Positions 16,658 to 24,561 are shown, counted from the first letter of the stretch. The stretch is 34,584 bases of DNA from Oceanospirillum multiglobuliferum (GCF_900167095.1 NZ_FUXG01000029.1:1-34584); one strand, 5' to 3'. Made by a program: numbers and translations. The notes: generated by a model from the letters alone, not told the origin.

Positions 16658-17295
16658 AATGAAACTCCTAATGACTGTTGCAGCTTTTTGAACGCCAATC
16701 TCAACCCCGATTTGACACTGCCGATGGGGATCTCTAAGTCTGCGGCAATTTCACTGTGGCTTTTACCTTCAAGGTACGATTTGTAAACCAACTGGGCTTG
16801 CAGCGCAGGTAAGCCTCGCAATAGCTCGGCAATTTGCTGTTTAGATCGCTGTGCCAAATTGGCGGCCTCAGGTTCATCAATACCACCGGACTCCTGTACG
16901 GTTTGTTGCTCTTGCAGCAGGGACAGATCGTCATAAAAGTCGAGGTTTTGTTCGATGCGCTGTTTTGCAGAGCGTTGCAGGTCGATCCAAATGTTACGCG
17001 CCAAACAGAAAATCCAAGTAGAGGCTGCGGCCTTGCTGGCATCATAAAGATGCGCCTTGCGCCACACTTGCAGCAACGTCTCTTGTGCCAGCTCTTCAGC
17101 CTGTGCATCCACGCTAGTAAAGCGCAGCAAGTAGGCTTTAACCTTGGGGGCGAAATACTCATAAAGCGCAATAAACTGCTGCTTATCGTGCTGCTGCCCA
17201 AGGGAGGTCAAGATCTGATTCCAATGGGCAGATTCAGTAGAGGGCGGCAACTTGGCCGCAATCTCTTGAGTGGCGCCTGTTAAACGACTGTCCAT
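16654..17295 (-). CDS. rpoE: ECF sigma factor, RpoE/ECF11 type (partner of ChrR)
   Basis: 213 residues, a typical ECF sigma factor. Region 2 (about 40-105) includes FIALYEYFAPKVKAYLLRF and AEELAQETLLQVWRKAHLYD, ending in ASTWIFCLARNIWIDLQR. Region 4 (about 155-210) includes LPALQAQLVYKSYLEGKSHS and IPIGSVKSGLRLAFKKLQ, the helix-turn-helix that reads the -35 box. AGGAGA precedes the ATG. Its own upstream region holds a promoter of the same form as the divergent operon, so it probably activates itself. The chrR gene directly downstream and the neighbouring operon indicate the singlet-oxygen-type ECF group, not the envelope-stress RpoE of E. coli. Confidence 0.9.
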   Translation of the reverse strand: MDSRLTGATQEIAAKLPPSTESAHWNQILTSLGQQHDKQQFIALYEYFAPKVKAYLLRFTSVDAQAEELAQETLLQVWRKAHLYDASKAAASTWIFCLARNIWIDLQRSAKQRIEQNLDFYDDLSLLQEQQTVQESGGIDEPEAANLAQRSKQQIAELLRGLPALQAQLVYKSYLEGKSHSEIAADLEIPIGSVKSGLRLAFKKLQQSLGVSL

Positions 17296-17322
17296 CTGAT
17301 CTCTCCTGTTGTTAAGCCTCTA

Positions 17323-17348
17323 TACGATTATGGAGCTATTTTGGATCA
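17323..17348 (-). promoter_or_regulatory. ECF-type promoter for the sigma factor - chrR operon
   Basis: Read on the minus strand: TGATCC (17343-17348), a 16-base spacer and CGTA (17323-17326), placed 28 bases before the sigma factor ATG. It has the same two boxes and spacing as the plus-strand promoter at 17382-17407 and resembles promoters reported for RpoE-ChrR (ECF11) systems. This is consistent with autoregulation. Confidence 0.7.
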
Positions 17349-17381
17349 AACCGGAGTGGCATTTTTTTCAGCCCGCTCCGG

Positions 17382-17407
17382 TGATCTATTTCAAAACCAC
17401 TCGCGTA
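17382..17407 (+). promoter_or_regulatory. ECF-type promoter for the FAD oxidoreductase - NTF2 operon
   Basis: TGATCT (17382-17387), a 16-base spacer and CGTA (17404-17407) on the plus strand, 38 bases before the ATG at 17446. It mirrors the minus-strand promoter of the sigma factor. The two -35 boxes sit in the arms of a larger imperfect inverted repeat (ACCGGAG at 17350-17356, CTCCGGT at 17376-17382). Confidence 0.7.
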
Positions 17408-17445
17408 CAAGCCAACAAGGTTTTTGAATGATACGAGAGCACACC

Positions 17446-18792
17446 ATGACACAGACGCACCCTAACAATATTGCCGTGATCGGCTCAGGTATCGCAGGGC
17501 TTTCCTGCGCATGGTTACTGAGCAAAACACACTCGGTCACACTATTTGAAAAGGATGATCGTTTTGGTGGTCATTCCAATACCGTCGTCACCAAAACAAC
17601 CTCAGGCACAGTGCCTGTCGATACGGGTTTTATTGTTTACAACCCCAAGAACTATCCCAATTTAACCGAGCTTTTTGCTCACCTTGGTGTTGAAACCACC
17701 GCCACAGAGATGTCCTTTGGTGTCTCTGCCGAAGGGGGTGCAATTGAGTATAACGGCAATGGCTTAAAAGGTATTTTTGCTTCTGCCAGCAACTGCTTTA
17801 ACCCCAAAATTTGGCGTATGCTGCTGGATATTTTGCGCTTTTATCGGGAGTCACCCACTTGGCACCAAACCTTGTCGGAAGAGACAACCCTTGGTCAGCT
17901 TTTAGCGCAACAAGGCTTCAGCGAAGCCCTTCGTGACCTACACTTGATTCCAATGGGTGCTGCTATCTGGTCAACCCCTAAGACTGAGATGCTGCAATAT
18001 CCTGCGTTAAGCTTTATCCGTTTTTGTGACAATCATGGTTTGTTGCAAGTGAAAGATCGTCCGCAGTGGCGCACGGTCACGGGCGGCAGTCGTGAATATG
18101 TACGCAAACTGGTGGCGCAGATTCAGCCCTCTGCTTTTTGCAACTTAGGCGCACGACAGGTGATTCGCCATGCAACAGGGGTTGAGGTGGTGGACTCACG
18201 AGGCGATCACCGCCAGTTTGATGCAGTGGTATTGGCTTGTCATGCCGACCAAGCGCTTCAACTACTCGCCACCCCTAGCGAGCAAGAACAGCAGTTACTG
18301 GGCGCATTTCGTTATCAGCGCAATCGGGCGATTTTACACAGCGATACGCGCCTGCTGCCTAAAAATAGAAAGGTCTGGTCTAGCTGGAACTATCTGTCGG
18401 GCTATGGTGAAAACAGCGATAGTTTGGCGGTCAGTTATTGGATGAACCAACTACAACCGATTCAAACGGAACAGCCCTTGATTGTGACCTTGAATCCGCC
18501 CATTGAGCCGGAAGAGTCTCTGATTCACAGCAGCTTTTTATACGACCACCCGCTGTTTAACCAGCAGGCGATTGCTGCACAACAACTGCTGTATCAACTA
18601 CAAGGGCAACGCAACACTTGGTTCTGTGGCAGTTACTTTGGTTATGGCTTCCATGAAGATGGCCTGCAATCGGGGCTTGCAGTGGCAGAAGCCTTAGGCG
18701 CACCCAAACGCCCTTGGCAAGTGGCGAACGCTTCAGGGCGCATCCACTGGCCTGAAGCTTCAGTGCAAGCCAAGCATAGCCCTGTTCTTTGA
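17446..18792 (+). CDS. FAD-dependent amine-oxidase-like oxidoreductase
   Basis: 448 residues from the ATG at 17446; an ATG at 17428 in the same frame is possible but leaves almost no 5' leader after the ECF promoter. The FAD fold is IAVIGSGIAGLSCAWLL, followed by FEKDDRFGGHSNTV, typical of the NAD(P)/FAD proteins annotated as amine oxidoreductase in RpoE-ChrR regulons. The C-terminal FAD segment is WFCGSYFGYGFHEDGLQSGL. It is first of six plus-strand genes and is always near a DUF1365 gene and a CFA-like methyltransferase in such clusters. In Rhodobacter, related enzymes take part in furan or modified fatty-acid formation; the reaction here is unproven. Confidence 0.85.
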   Translation: MTQTHPNNIAVIGSGIAGLSCAWLLSKTHSVTLFEKDDRFGGHSNTVVTKTTSGTVPVDTGFIVYNPKNYPNLTELFAHLGVETTATEMSFGVSAEGGAIEYNGNGLKGIFASASNCFNPKIWRMLLDILRFYRESPTWHQTLSEETTLGQLLAQQGFSEALRDLHLIPMGAAIWSTPKTEMLQYPALSFIRFCDNHGLLQVKDRPQWRTVTGGSREYVRKLVAQIQPSAFCNLGARQVIRHATGVEVVDSRGDHRQFDAVVLACHADQALQLLATPSEQEQQLLGAFRYQRNRAILHSDTRLLPKNRKVWSSWNYLSGYGENSDSLAVSYWMNQLQPIQTEQPLIVTLNPPIEPEESLIHSSFLYDHPLFNQQAIAAQQLLYQLQGQRNTWFCGSYFGYGFHEDGLQSGLAVAEALGAPKRPWQVANASGRIHWPEASVQAKHSPVL

Positions 18793-18818
18793 ACACTTGC
18801 TTAGAAGGAGACTGAGCG

Positions 18819-19754
18819 ATGCAACCGACTCGATCTGATCAACCCCTTGACCTACAGGCGTACAACAGCCGTTGGTACTACAGCACCGTGATGCACCATC
18901 GTGTTCAACCTGTGGATCATCGTTTCACCTATCAAGTAGCGACCTTTCTATTTGATTTGGCTGAGCTGGCGCAACTGGATCGCCATTTAACGGGTTTTGG
19001 TTGGAATCGAGCCGCACTGTTCAGCCTGTATGATGCAGACTATGTGGCCGAAGCCGGTCAAAGCCTTGAGCAACATGTACAGCAATTGTTGCAGCAACAG
19101 CAGTGCCCTGTGGCGTCTCGCATTGAGCTGCTCTGTATGCCTCGCCACTTAGGCTATAGCTTTAATCCGCTGTCGATTTTTTTCTGCTACAACGACCAAG
19201 ACCAACTGTTTGCCACGCTCTACCAAGTCAGCAACACCTTTGGCGGGCGTCATGTGTATGTGGTGTCAGGGCAAGCGCTGCCAGATCTTGCGCCTATAGC
19301 TGAAGCCCCCTCGCGGGCTTTGCGTCATCAAGCACAGAAATCTTTTTTTGTTTCGCCCTTTATCAATATGCAGTGCCAATACAAGTTTCGTATCGCACCG
19401 CCCCAAGCACAGCTAAAAGTGCTGATTCGGCTTGAAGATGACAATGGGCTACTGCTCAACGCAACACTCACGGGTAAAAGCCAAACCTTCAGCCGTTGGG
19501 CACTGTTAAAGCTCAGCCTGACTCGCCCACTGTTCAATTACAAAGTGATCATTGGCATTCATTGGGAAGCCCTACGGCTATGGCTGAAAAAAGTGCCCTT
19601 AGTGAAACGCAATGCACAGGAGAAAGCACAAGCGCGCACACGCAGTGCAACCTTAGGACAAGATGTTTCACCACCCAAGGCTCAGGTTTGCCCAATGTCG
19701 AACCGACTGCACCGCAGCCCCTCAACCGCTCAATCGCCAGCTAAAGAGAGTTAA
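18819..19754 (+). CDS. DUF1365 family protein
   Basis: 311 residues with AGGAG before the start. Family landmarks: YYSTVMHHRVQPVDHRFTYQ near the N-terminus, then FSLYDADY, the motif LLCMPRHLGYSFNPLSIFFC, and NTFGGRHVYVV in the middle. KSFFVSPFINMQCQYKFRI follows near residue 170-190. DUF1365 genes nearly always sit between the FAD oxidoreductase and the CFA-like methyltransferase in RpoE-ChrR regulons. In Rhodobacter, members of this group have been tied to turnover of ChrR under singlet oxygen. The biochemical function is unknown. The C-terminal ~45 residues are basic and low complexity. The stop is four bases before the next gene. Confidence 0.85.
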   Translation: MQPTRSDQPLDLQAYNSRWYYSTVMHHRVQPVDHRFTYQVATFLFDLAELAQLDRHLTGFGWNRAALFSLYDADYVAEAGQSLEQHVQQLLQQQQCPVASRIELLCMPRHLGYSFNPLSIFFCYNDQDQLFATLYQVSNTFGGRHVYVVSGQALPDLAPIAEAPSRALRHQAQKSFFVSPFINMQCQYKFRIAPPQAQLKVLIRLEDDNGLLLNATLTGKSQTFSRWALLKLSLTRPLFNYKVIIGIHWEALRLWLKKVPLVKRNAQEKAQARTRSATLGQDVSPPKAQVCPMSNRLHRSPSTAQSPAKES

Positions 19755-19758
19755 GTTT

Positions 19759-21018
19759 ATGCTAATTCCAAGCGCCTCTTCGACTACCGCACCCAGCGCC
19801 GCTCAACGCTTGCACATCAACTCGACGGTTGAGGTTAAAGCCCCGTTGTGGCGCTGGTTGGTTAAACGTTTACAAAGTGCCCCCTTAACCCAACTGCATT
19901 TGGTGCTGCCCAACGGCCAGCATCTGCTATTAGGCCATGAACAAGACAATGTACCCACGCCCACAGTGACATTGCAGCGAGCCGCCGCCGTGCGCAAAGT
20001 GTTCTTTTCGGGTTTATTGGGTTGGGGTGAAGCCTATGTTGATGGCGACTGGGCATCGCCTGATCTGCTGCAAGTCACCGAGTGGGCGCTGCATAATCAA
20101 TCCGCTTTGCAGACCCTGTTCTCTGGCAGCCCATCGGGTCGCTGGTTGCACAACCTGCTGCACCGCTTAAATGACAACTCGCTACGGGGGAGCCGCCGCA
20201 ATATCGCCAGCCATTATGATTTGGGCAACCACTTTTACGAACAGTGGCTAGACCCCACCATGAGCTATTCATCTGCGCTTTATCCCCATGACAAAGCCAC
20301 ACTGCAACAAGCCCAGCAATACAAATATGACCGTATTTTAGAACTGTCAGCCCCCGCGCATGACGCCAGAGTATTAGAGGTGGGTTGCGGTTGGGGTGGC
20401 TTTGCCGAGCGTTTATTACGCTTTTATCCCAATGCCGATTATCACGGCATCACCCTATCGCAAGAACAGCTTTTGTGGAGTCGTGAACGCTTAGCCAAAC
20501 GTAAACTCGACAAAACCGCCGTAGTGTCGCTAACCGACTATCGACAAGTGAAAGGCCAATACGACCGCATTGTTTCCATCGAGATGTTAGAAGCCGTGGG
20601 TGAAAAACACTGGCCGACCTATTTCAACACCTTATACGACCACTTAAAACCCGGTGGTAATGCCGTGATTCAAGTGATCACCATCGCGCCAGACCGTTTT
20701 GAGTATTACCGCACCCATGCCGACTTTATTCAGCGTTATATCTTCCCTGGCGGCATGTTACTGACTCCAGAGATTGTGCAGCAACAAGCTGAGAAAGCAG
20801 GATTAACCTTAGATTATGCACAAGCCTTTGGGCAGGACTACGCCACCACGCTGGCCGCATGGCGCGACAATTTTGAGGCCGCTTGGCCCACTATTGCCCC
20901 ACAAGGTTTTGACGAGCGCTTCAAACGGCTTTGGCGTTATTACCTGTGCTACTGCGAGAGCGGCTTCCGCCATGAGCGCATCAACGTCTATCTCTTCCGC
21001 CTGCATAAACCCGCCTAA
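19759..21018 (+). CDS. cfa: Cyclopropane-fatty-acid-synthase-like SAM methyltransferase
   Basis: 419 residues from the ATG at 19759, just after the DUF1365 stop; the frame is open 32 codons upstream but that part overlaps DUF1365. N-terminal lipid-binding-type region with FSGLLGWGEAYVDGDW, then SHYDLGNHFYEQWLDPTMSY. The SAM-binding loop is VLEVGCGWGGFAERLL. It also has ITLSQEQLLWSRERL, VSIEMLEAVGEKHW and a C-terminal CYCESGFRHERINVY. All are typical of the Cfa family, which adds a methylene or methyl to unsaturated acyl chains of membrane lipids. In this regulon it may make a modified fatty acid other than cyclopropane. Slightly longer than E. coli Cfa (382). Confidence 0.9.
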   Translation: MLIPSASSTTAPSAAQRLHINSTVEVKAPLWRWLVKRLQSAPLTQLHLVLPNGQHLLLGHEQDNVPTPTVTLQRAAAVRKVFFSGLLGWGEAYVDGDWASPDLLQVTEWALHNQSALQTLFSGSPSGRWLHNLLHRLNDNSLRGSRRNIASHYDLGNHFYEQWLDPTMSYSSALYPHDKATLQQAQQYKYDRILELSAPAHDARVLEVGCGWGGFAERLLRFYPNADYHGITLSQEQLLWSRERLAKRKLDKTAVVSLTDYRQVKGQYDRIVSIEMLEAVGEKHWPTYFNTLYDHLKPGGNAVIQVITIAPDRFEYYRTHADFIQRYIFPGGMLLTPEIVQQQAEKAGLTLDYAQAFGQDYATTLAAWRDNFEAAWPTIAPQGFDERFKRLWRYYLCYCESGFRHERINVYLFRLHKPA

Positions 21019-21035
21019 TGGGCAGGAGGTGAATC

Positions 21036-21599
21036 ATGAAGGCCGTTTACTCACAAGACCCTTGCTGGCAAACCTTGTTGCACAGCGACCAGAGCACGCC
21101 CCCCTTGGCGCTGAAGGACTCTGCGTTTCCTGAGCAACTCAAACTAGAGGATTATTTCCTTGGGGAGACCAGCGGCTGGGGGCTGTTTCGTGATCGAAAA
21201 GGCCAAGTGAAACAACAGTTTATCGTATTGGCAACCGGACGTTGGCAAACCCAACATTTTGAATTGCACGAAGACTTTTACTACCACACGGGCGAAACCC
21301 AAACCCGAACATGGCAGATCACCCCCACGGCACCACAGCAGTATAGCGGCACAGCGGGGGATATTGTCGGCCAAGCGCAGGGCAAAATCGAAGCCACCAC
21401 CTGCCTTTGGCGCTATCAACTGAACCTGCCCTTTGCCGGACAAACCATCCGCTTAAACTTTAAAGACTACCTGCACCTTATGCCCAACGGTTGTTTATTG
21501 GGTCATGCCAAAGTCAGCAAATTTGGCTTTGTGGTGGGTGAAGTGGTGCTTTGCTTTCAAAAACTGCCCCACCAACTGTTCCGCCCCGAGGCTTTGTGA
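21036..21599 (+). CDS. DUF3833 family protein
   Basis: 187 residues with a strong AGGAGG ribosome site. Recognised from its beta-rich pattern: LEDYFLGETSGWGLFRDRKG, HEDFYYHTGE, then WRYQLNLP and FKDYLHLMPNGCLLGHAKVS, ending with KFGFVVGEVVLCFQK. Many DUF3833 proteins begin with a lipoprotein signal; none is seen here (MKAVYSQDPCWQTLLHSDQS), so this copy looks cytosolic. DUF3833 is a steady member of the FAD oxidoreductase - DUF1365 - CFA cluster. The DUF2878 membrane protein that often precedes it is absent. Its stop overlaps the start of the next gene by one base. Confidence 0.8.
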   Translation: MKAVYSQDPCWQTLLHSDQSTPPLALKDSAFPEQLKLEDYFLGETSGWGLFRDRKGQVKQQFIVLATGRWQTQHFELHEDFYYHTGETQTRTWQITPTAPQQYSGTAGDIVGQAQGKIEATTCLWRYQLNLPFAGQTIRLNFKDYLHLMPNGCLLGHAKVSKFGFVVGEVVLCFQKLPHQLFRPEAL

Positions 21600-22369
21600 T
21601 GAAAGAACTCATCTGGATTACCGGAGGCAGCCAAGGCATTGGCGAAGCACTGGCACTGGCTTACGCTCGTAAAGGGGCAACGGTGATCATCAGCGCCCGA
21701 CATCTCGATAAGTTACAGCAGGTGGTACAAAAAGCGCGCACCCTCAAAGGTCGCGTGGTTGCCCTGCCATGCGATATGACCCAGCCGCAACAGGTGCAAC
21801 ACACCATCCAACAGATGCTCGAACAGGAGGGGCTACCCAATCGAGTCATCTTAAACGCAGGCACCCATCAAGCGATGGCGGCGCGTGAGTTTAAAGCTGA
21901 AACCGTGCAGCAACTGTTGCAGATCAACGTGATGGGCGTCGCCTACGCTTTAGAGCACTTGTTGCCGCTGTACAGCCAATCAACCGTGGTGCACGCAACC
22001 TCGCCTCAAATCGCCATTGTTGCCTCAGTGGCGGGGTATCGAGGACTGCCCACCGCCAGCGCCTATGGTGCCAGCAAAGCCGCCTTGATCAACTTAGCCG
22101 AATCACTGCGGGTTGAACTTTACGGCCAAGGCGTGGATATTCGCCTGATCAACCCCGGTTTTGTTAAAACCCCCTTAACCGACAAAAACCGCTTTGCCAT
22201 GCCGTTTTTAATCAGCGCCGAAACCGCCGCCCAACAGATCATCAAAGGGCTGAACAGCTCGCGCTTTGAAATCGTCTTCCCTTGGCAGATGTCGCTATTG
22301 ATGAAAGTTTTAAAATGGCTGCCCGACCGATTCTTTTTCCCTTGGGTACATCAACGCACCAAAGTGTAA
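21599..22369 (+). CDS. Short-chain dehydrogenase/reductase
   Basis: 256 residues from the ATG at 21599, which overlaps the DUF3833 stop (GTGATG). GAGG lies seven bases upstream inside DUF3833. The Rossmann motif is TGGSQGIGEALA. The catalytic pair is Y and K in YGASKAALINLAESL, with the serine in IVASVAGYRG and the NAG-type motif LNAGTH. The Arg in ISARHL after the second strand suggests NADP(H). The substrate is unknown; its neighbours point to lipid modification. The C-terminus (WQMSLLMKVLKWLPDRFFFP) is hydrophobic and could touch the membrane. Confidence 0.88.
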   Translation: MKELIWITGGSQGIGEALALAYARKGATVIISARHLDKLQQVVQKARTLKGRVVALPCDMTQPQQVQHTIQQMLEQEGLPNRVILNAGTHQAMAAREFKAETVQQLLQINVMGVAYALEHLLPLYSQSTVVHATSPQIAIVASVAGYRGLPTASAYGASKAALINLAESLRVELYGQGVDIRLINPGFVKTPLTDKNRFAMPFLISAETAAQQIIKGLNSSRFEIVFPWQMSLLMKVLKWLPDRFFFPWVHQRTKV

Positions 22370-22378
22370 GGAACACCG

Positions 22379-22834
22379 ATGCCAACCCCTTTAACCCCCG
22401 CACAACACAGCCTACAGCAGTATTTTCAACTGTTTCAGCAACGGAGCAGCCACACCACACCCTTAACCCCTGAACAGATCCAAGCCATTGTCGCCCCTGA
22501 TATTCTGTTCAAAGACCCCTTTCAACAGATCAACGGCCCACAGGCGTTTTGCCAAATGCTGAATCACTTTCATCAACAAGTGCAGCAGCCCTGCTTTCAG
22601 ATCGAACAACAACTGAGCCAAGACCAACAACTTTGGTTGGTTAAATGGCAATTCACCGGCCAACTGAAAAGCCTAGGCGCGTGGCAGTTTTCAGGAATCA
22701 GTGAAATCACCCTAAATGCACAAGGCCAAGTGCAGCGCCATATCGACTACTGGGATGCAGCGGAACACTTCTATGAAAAACTGCCGTTTTTAGGACGGGT
22801 ATTAAGGTGGGTTAAGGGTAAAGTGGCGCAGTGA
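22379..22834 (+). CDS. NTF2-like / SnoaL-fold protein
   Basis: 151 residues with AAGGA before the ATG, nine bases after the SDR. The pattern is of the NTF2/SnoaL fold: an N-terminal helix, IVAPDILFKDPFQQINGPQA, then WLVKWQFTGQLKSLGAWQFS and GQVQRHIDYWDAAEHFYEKL. Proteins of this kind close RpoE-ChrR-type operons and are annotated as nuclear transport factor 2 family. The fold binds small hydrophobic ligands or acts as an isomerase or cyclase; no specific activity can be given. Its last nine codons lie inside a 52-bp sequence repeated 1.9 kb downstream (24748-24799). Confidence 0.8.
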   Translation: MPTPLTPAQHSLQQYFQLFQQRSSHTTPLTPEQIQAIVAPDILFKDPFQQINGPQAFCQMLNHFHQQVQQPCFQIEQQLSQDQQLWLVKWQFTGQLKSLGAWQFSGISEITLNAQGQVQRHIDYWDAAEHFYEKLPFLGRVLRWVKGKVAQ

Positions 22835-22857
22835 GAGAATAAACGAGCGGCTACGGA
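22806..22857 (+). repeat. 52-bp direct repeat, copy 1 (3' end of NTF2-like gene)
   Basis: Starts GGTGGGTTAAGGGTAAAGTG and ends GCGGCTACGGA. 49 of 52 bases match copy 2 at 24748-24799, in the same orientation. It spans the last nine codons, the stop and 23 bases after it, so this is probably the original copy. Confidence 0.9.
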
Positions 22858-22945
22858 GGGCATTACACTCAAATAGAGAGTCCAAAATACTCAATCCAAC
22901 AGGTCACTGATGCAACAGAGGTGCTGATATAAAGCCCTCGAAAAG

Positions 22946-23173
22946 TCATTGATTTTTCATCGCAAATTTATAGAGCGTTTTAGGCTCTATATCGACCATG
23001 CCATCTTTAAACATCAAACATCCCCAGTCGGGATCAATCTGTGCTGTTTTAATGGCTGATGGCTCAACATAATCTGCCAACAGAGACGATAGATCAGCCT
23101 CAACACGACTATGATCCTCAAACTCCAATACAAAAACGTACTGTTTTTTGTGTTCAAAAGCCTGCAGTTTCAT
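22946..23173 (-). CDS. DUF2442 family protein
   Basis: 75 residues: a short N-terminal strand, then FVLEFEDHSRVEADLSSLLA, a middle helix or loop, and DGMVDIEPKTLYKFA. This is the ...F.DG...D..P..LY pattern of DUF2442. These proteins usually sit beside a DUF4160 gene in a toxin-antitoxin-like pair; none is seen on either side, so it may be orphaned. A GGGAG lies upstream of the ATG but somewhat far (about 12 bases). It is the first gene inside the repeat-bounded island and points toward the NTF2-like gene. Confidence 0.65.
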   Translation of the reverse strand: MKLQAFEHKKQYVFVLEFEDHSRVEADLSSLLADYVEPSAIKTAQIDPDWGCLMFKDGMVDIEPKTLYKFAMKNQ

Positions 23174-23547
23174 AACACATGACTCCCAGTTTTGTGATGC
23201 TGTTGCTATTCAAGAGGGGCAACCTTGTGAAAGTTTTGGGTGCGCCACATTTCAATCCATTTTCTTATCCTCTGACAATGTAAGAAAGCACAACCCAAGG
23301 TGCAACCGTTGCCAGCACACTAGAAAAGAGGTAAAAGAATGCTTTATTAGAAAAAAATAGTGAACCAAGCGAGAGACTGAGGCGCGGAACAGGCCAAAAT
23401 AACTCGCAGATAAGCTACAGGTTGACAGGGAAAATGTCTTGTTAAAACCAATTCTCCTTTTTGAGTCCTGCTGCGGTTCAATAAACGGCTCATAGTCATG
23501 GCCTCATCACCTGTATAACCGCTTAATAGTTAGGAGAGTTATATATT
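23174..23547. other. 374-base stretch with no convincing gene
   Basis: Between DUF2442 and the A+T-rich gene at 23548. No DUF4160-like reading frame is found on the minus strand, where it would be expected. A TTGACA at about 23433 has only a poorly spaced -10 (TAAAAC). The stretch ends in TTAGGAGAG, the ribosome site of the next gene. Nothing else is recognised. Confidence 0.5.
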
Positions 23548-24267
23548 ATGGAAAATAATTATGTATCAGTTAGGGATGTATGGGATTTTGAAAAATATTA
23601 CTGTTCAAAGCCTATTTCATGGATAAATACAGCACACAATTTAAAGTCTTCTTATCAGGTGTTATTTGAGAATTCAAAACTAGTAATTAGCTTTGATAAC
23701 AATGAAAGAGATCCGCTATTAAAAACTCCTTTTTGGAGCGCTGGTACTGAGCGAATGCTAATTGGCTTTTCGCTGGAAAATATGGTTAAAGCTATTTTGT
23801 TGCTTGATAAAAAAGTTCTTGATGATGCTTTCAAAAAAGAAGGCAAACTTTCATGGGGCAAGGATGGGCACAATCTAATAAAGCTTTATGGTCAAACAAA
23901 TATTGAACTTACTCCTCTTGAAATAAGATACCTTGAACTATGGCAAATATGTAGTCTCTGGGCTGGTCGTTATCCCATATCAATAAATGAGAACCATATA
24001 CCAAGGAATAGGAAGAGCTTACCTTCAAGAGAGGCTTTAATACAGCGTTCAAAAAAAGAGCTCGAAAAAGCTAAAAAAGAAAATGATATACTAATGGGGG
24101 CTGATTTGAACGACTTATTAAATCAAGGAATTGGTGATTTAGAAAACACAACCTTCATTAGCTTATATGATAAGAGCTATAGCTTTATAAAAAACTCATG
24201 TAGCTTGCTGCCTGAAACTGATAAATTAAAATGTTGGTTATGCAAAAGAATAGGATGTACTAAATAA
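23548..24267 (+). CDS. Orphan A+T-rich gene, possibly HEPN-like
   Basis: 239 residues, not recognised with confidence. A GGAGAG ribosome site lies 12 bases upstream of the ATG. The protein is mainly helical. The segment FWSAGTERMLIGFSLENMVKAILLLDK (about 62-88) has the ...G.ALE...KA... look of HEPN-type helical domains. Further along come a WGKDGHNLIKLY motif (about 103-114) and WAGRYPISINEN (about 137-148), a combination seen in scattered uncharacterised bacterial proteins. A basic coiled stretch follows (about 160-182) and the end is cysteine-rich (KLKCWLCKRIGCTK). The base composition is clearly more A+T-rich than the surrounding chromosome, suggesting transfer. A defence or stress role would be a guess. 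Confidence 0.6.
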   Translation: MENNYVSVRDVWDFEKYYCSKPISWINTAHNLKSSYQVLFENSKLVISFDNNERDPLLKTPFWSAGTERMLIGFSLENMVKAILLLDKKVLDDAFKKEGKLSWGKDGHNLIKLYGQTNIELTPLEIRYLELWQICSLWAGRYPISINENHIPRNRKSLPSREALIQRSKKELEKAKKENDILMGADLNDLLNQGIGDLENTTFISLYDKSYSFIKNSCSLLPETDKLKCWLCKRIGCTK

Positions 24268-24394
24268 GTGGAGGGTGTTCATAGTTTTATGTCGCCTATT
24301 TATTAAAGACAAACGCCTTCAACATATCCGCGTATAGCAGCTTGAGCAATGCATTTTCATTAGAAAAAAGGTAGTGTGTAGTTGTCGAAAACAA

Positions 24395-24425
24395 AAAAAC
24401 GCCGCTATTATAAAGCAGCGTTTTT
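24395..24425 (-). terminator. Terminator retained behind the broken response-regulator gene
   Basis: AAAAACGCCGCT (24395-24406) pairs with AGCAGCGTTTTT (24414-24425) with one mismatch. On the minus strand the stem ends in a run of seven Ts, about 20 bases after the stop of the receiver-domain fragment; it could also stop plus-strand transcripts. Confidence 0.75.
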
Positions 24426-24444
24426 AATGAAATTCAGTACTCGC

Positions 24445-24561
24445 CTACAGTAAGAAACCATCCACCATATTCACCAACTTACCAATCTCTGGCTTGGTCA
24501 TGGTGTCGTTTGCGCCTAGCGAAAGGGCTTTCTGGCGGTTGTCGTCACACGTCGCAATAAC
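24445..24561 (-). pseudogene. Fragment: C-terminal third of a CheY-like receiver domain
   Basis: The minus strand reads VIATCDDNRQKALSLGAND, then TMTKPEIGKLVNMVDGFLL and a stop. This is the end of a response-regulator receiver domain: strand 4, the ALSLGAND helix, the invariant lysine in MTKP with its proline, and the last helix. The part with the phosphorylated aspartate is missing; similarity stops at about 24555-24562, exactly where a plus-strand TPR fragment begins. Its terminator survives. It is a remnant, not a working gene. Confidence 0.8.

Noticed and set aside
23420-23460. TTGACA-N15-TAAAAC as a promoter for the A+T-rich island gene
   Set aside because: Spacer too short and the -10 poor; it lies about 90 bases from the start with nothing else supporting it.
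24296-24394. Minus-strand frame ending THYLFSNENALLKLLYADML-KAFVFNK, resembling a protein C-terminus
   Set aside because: About 32 codons with no start or ribosome site and no recognisable family. It may be another fragment of the island but cannot be told from a chance frame.
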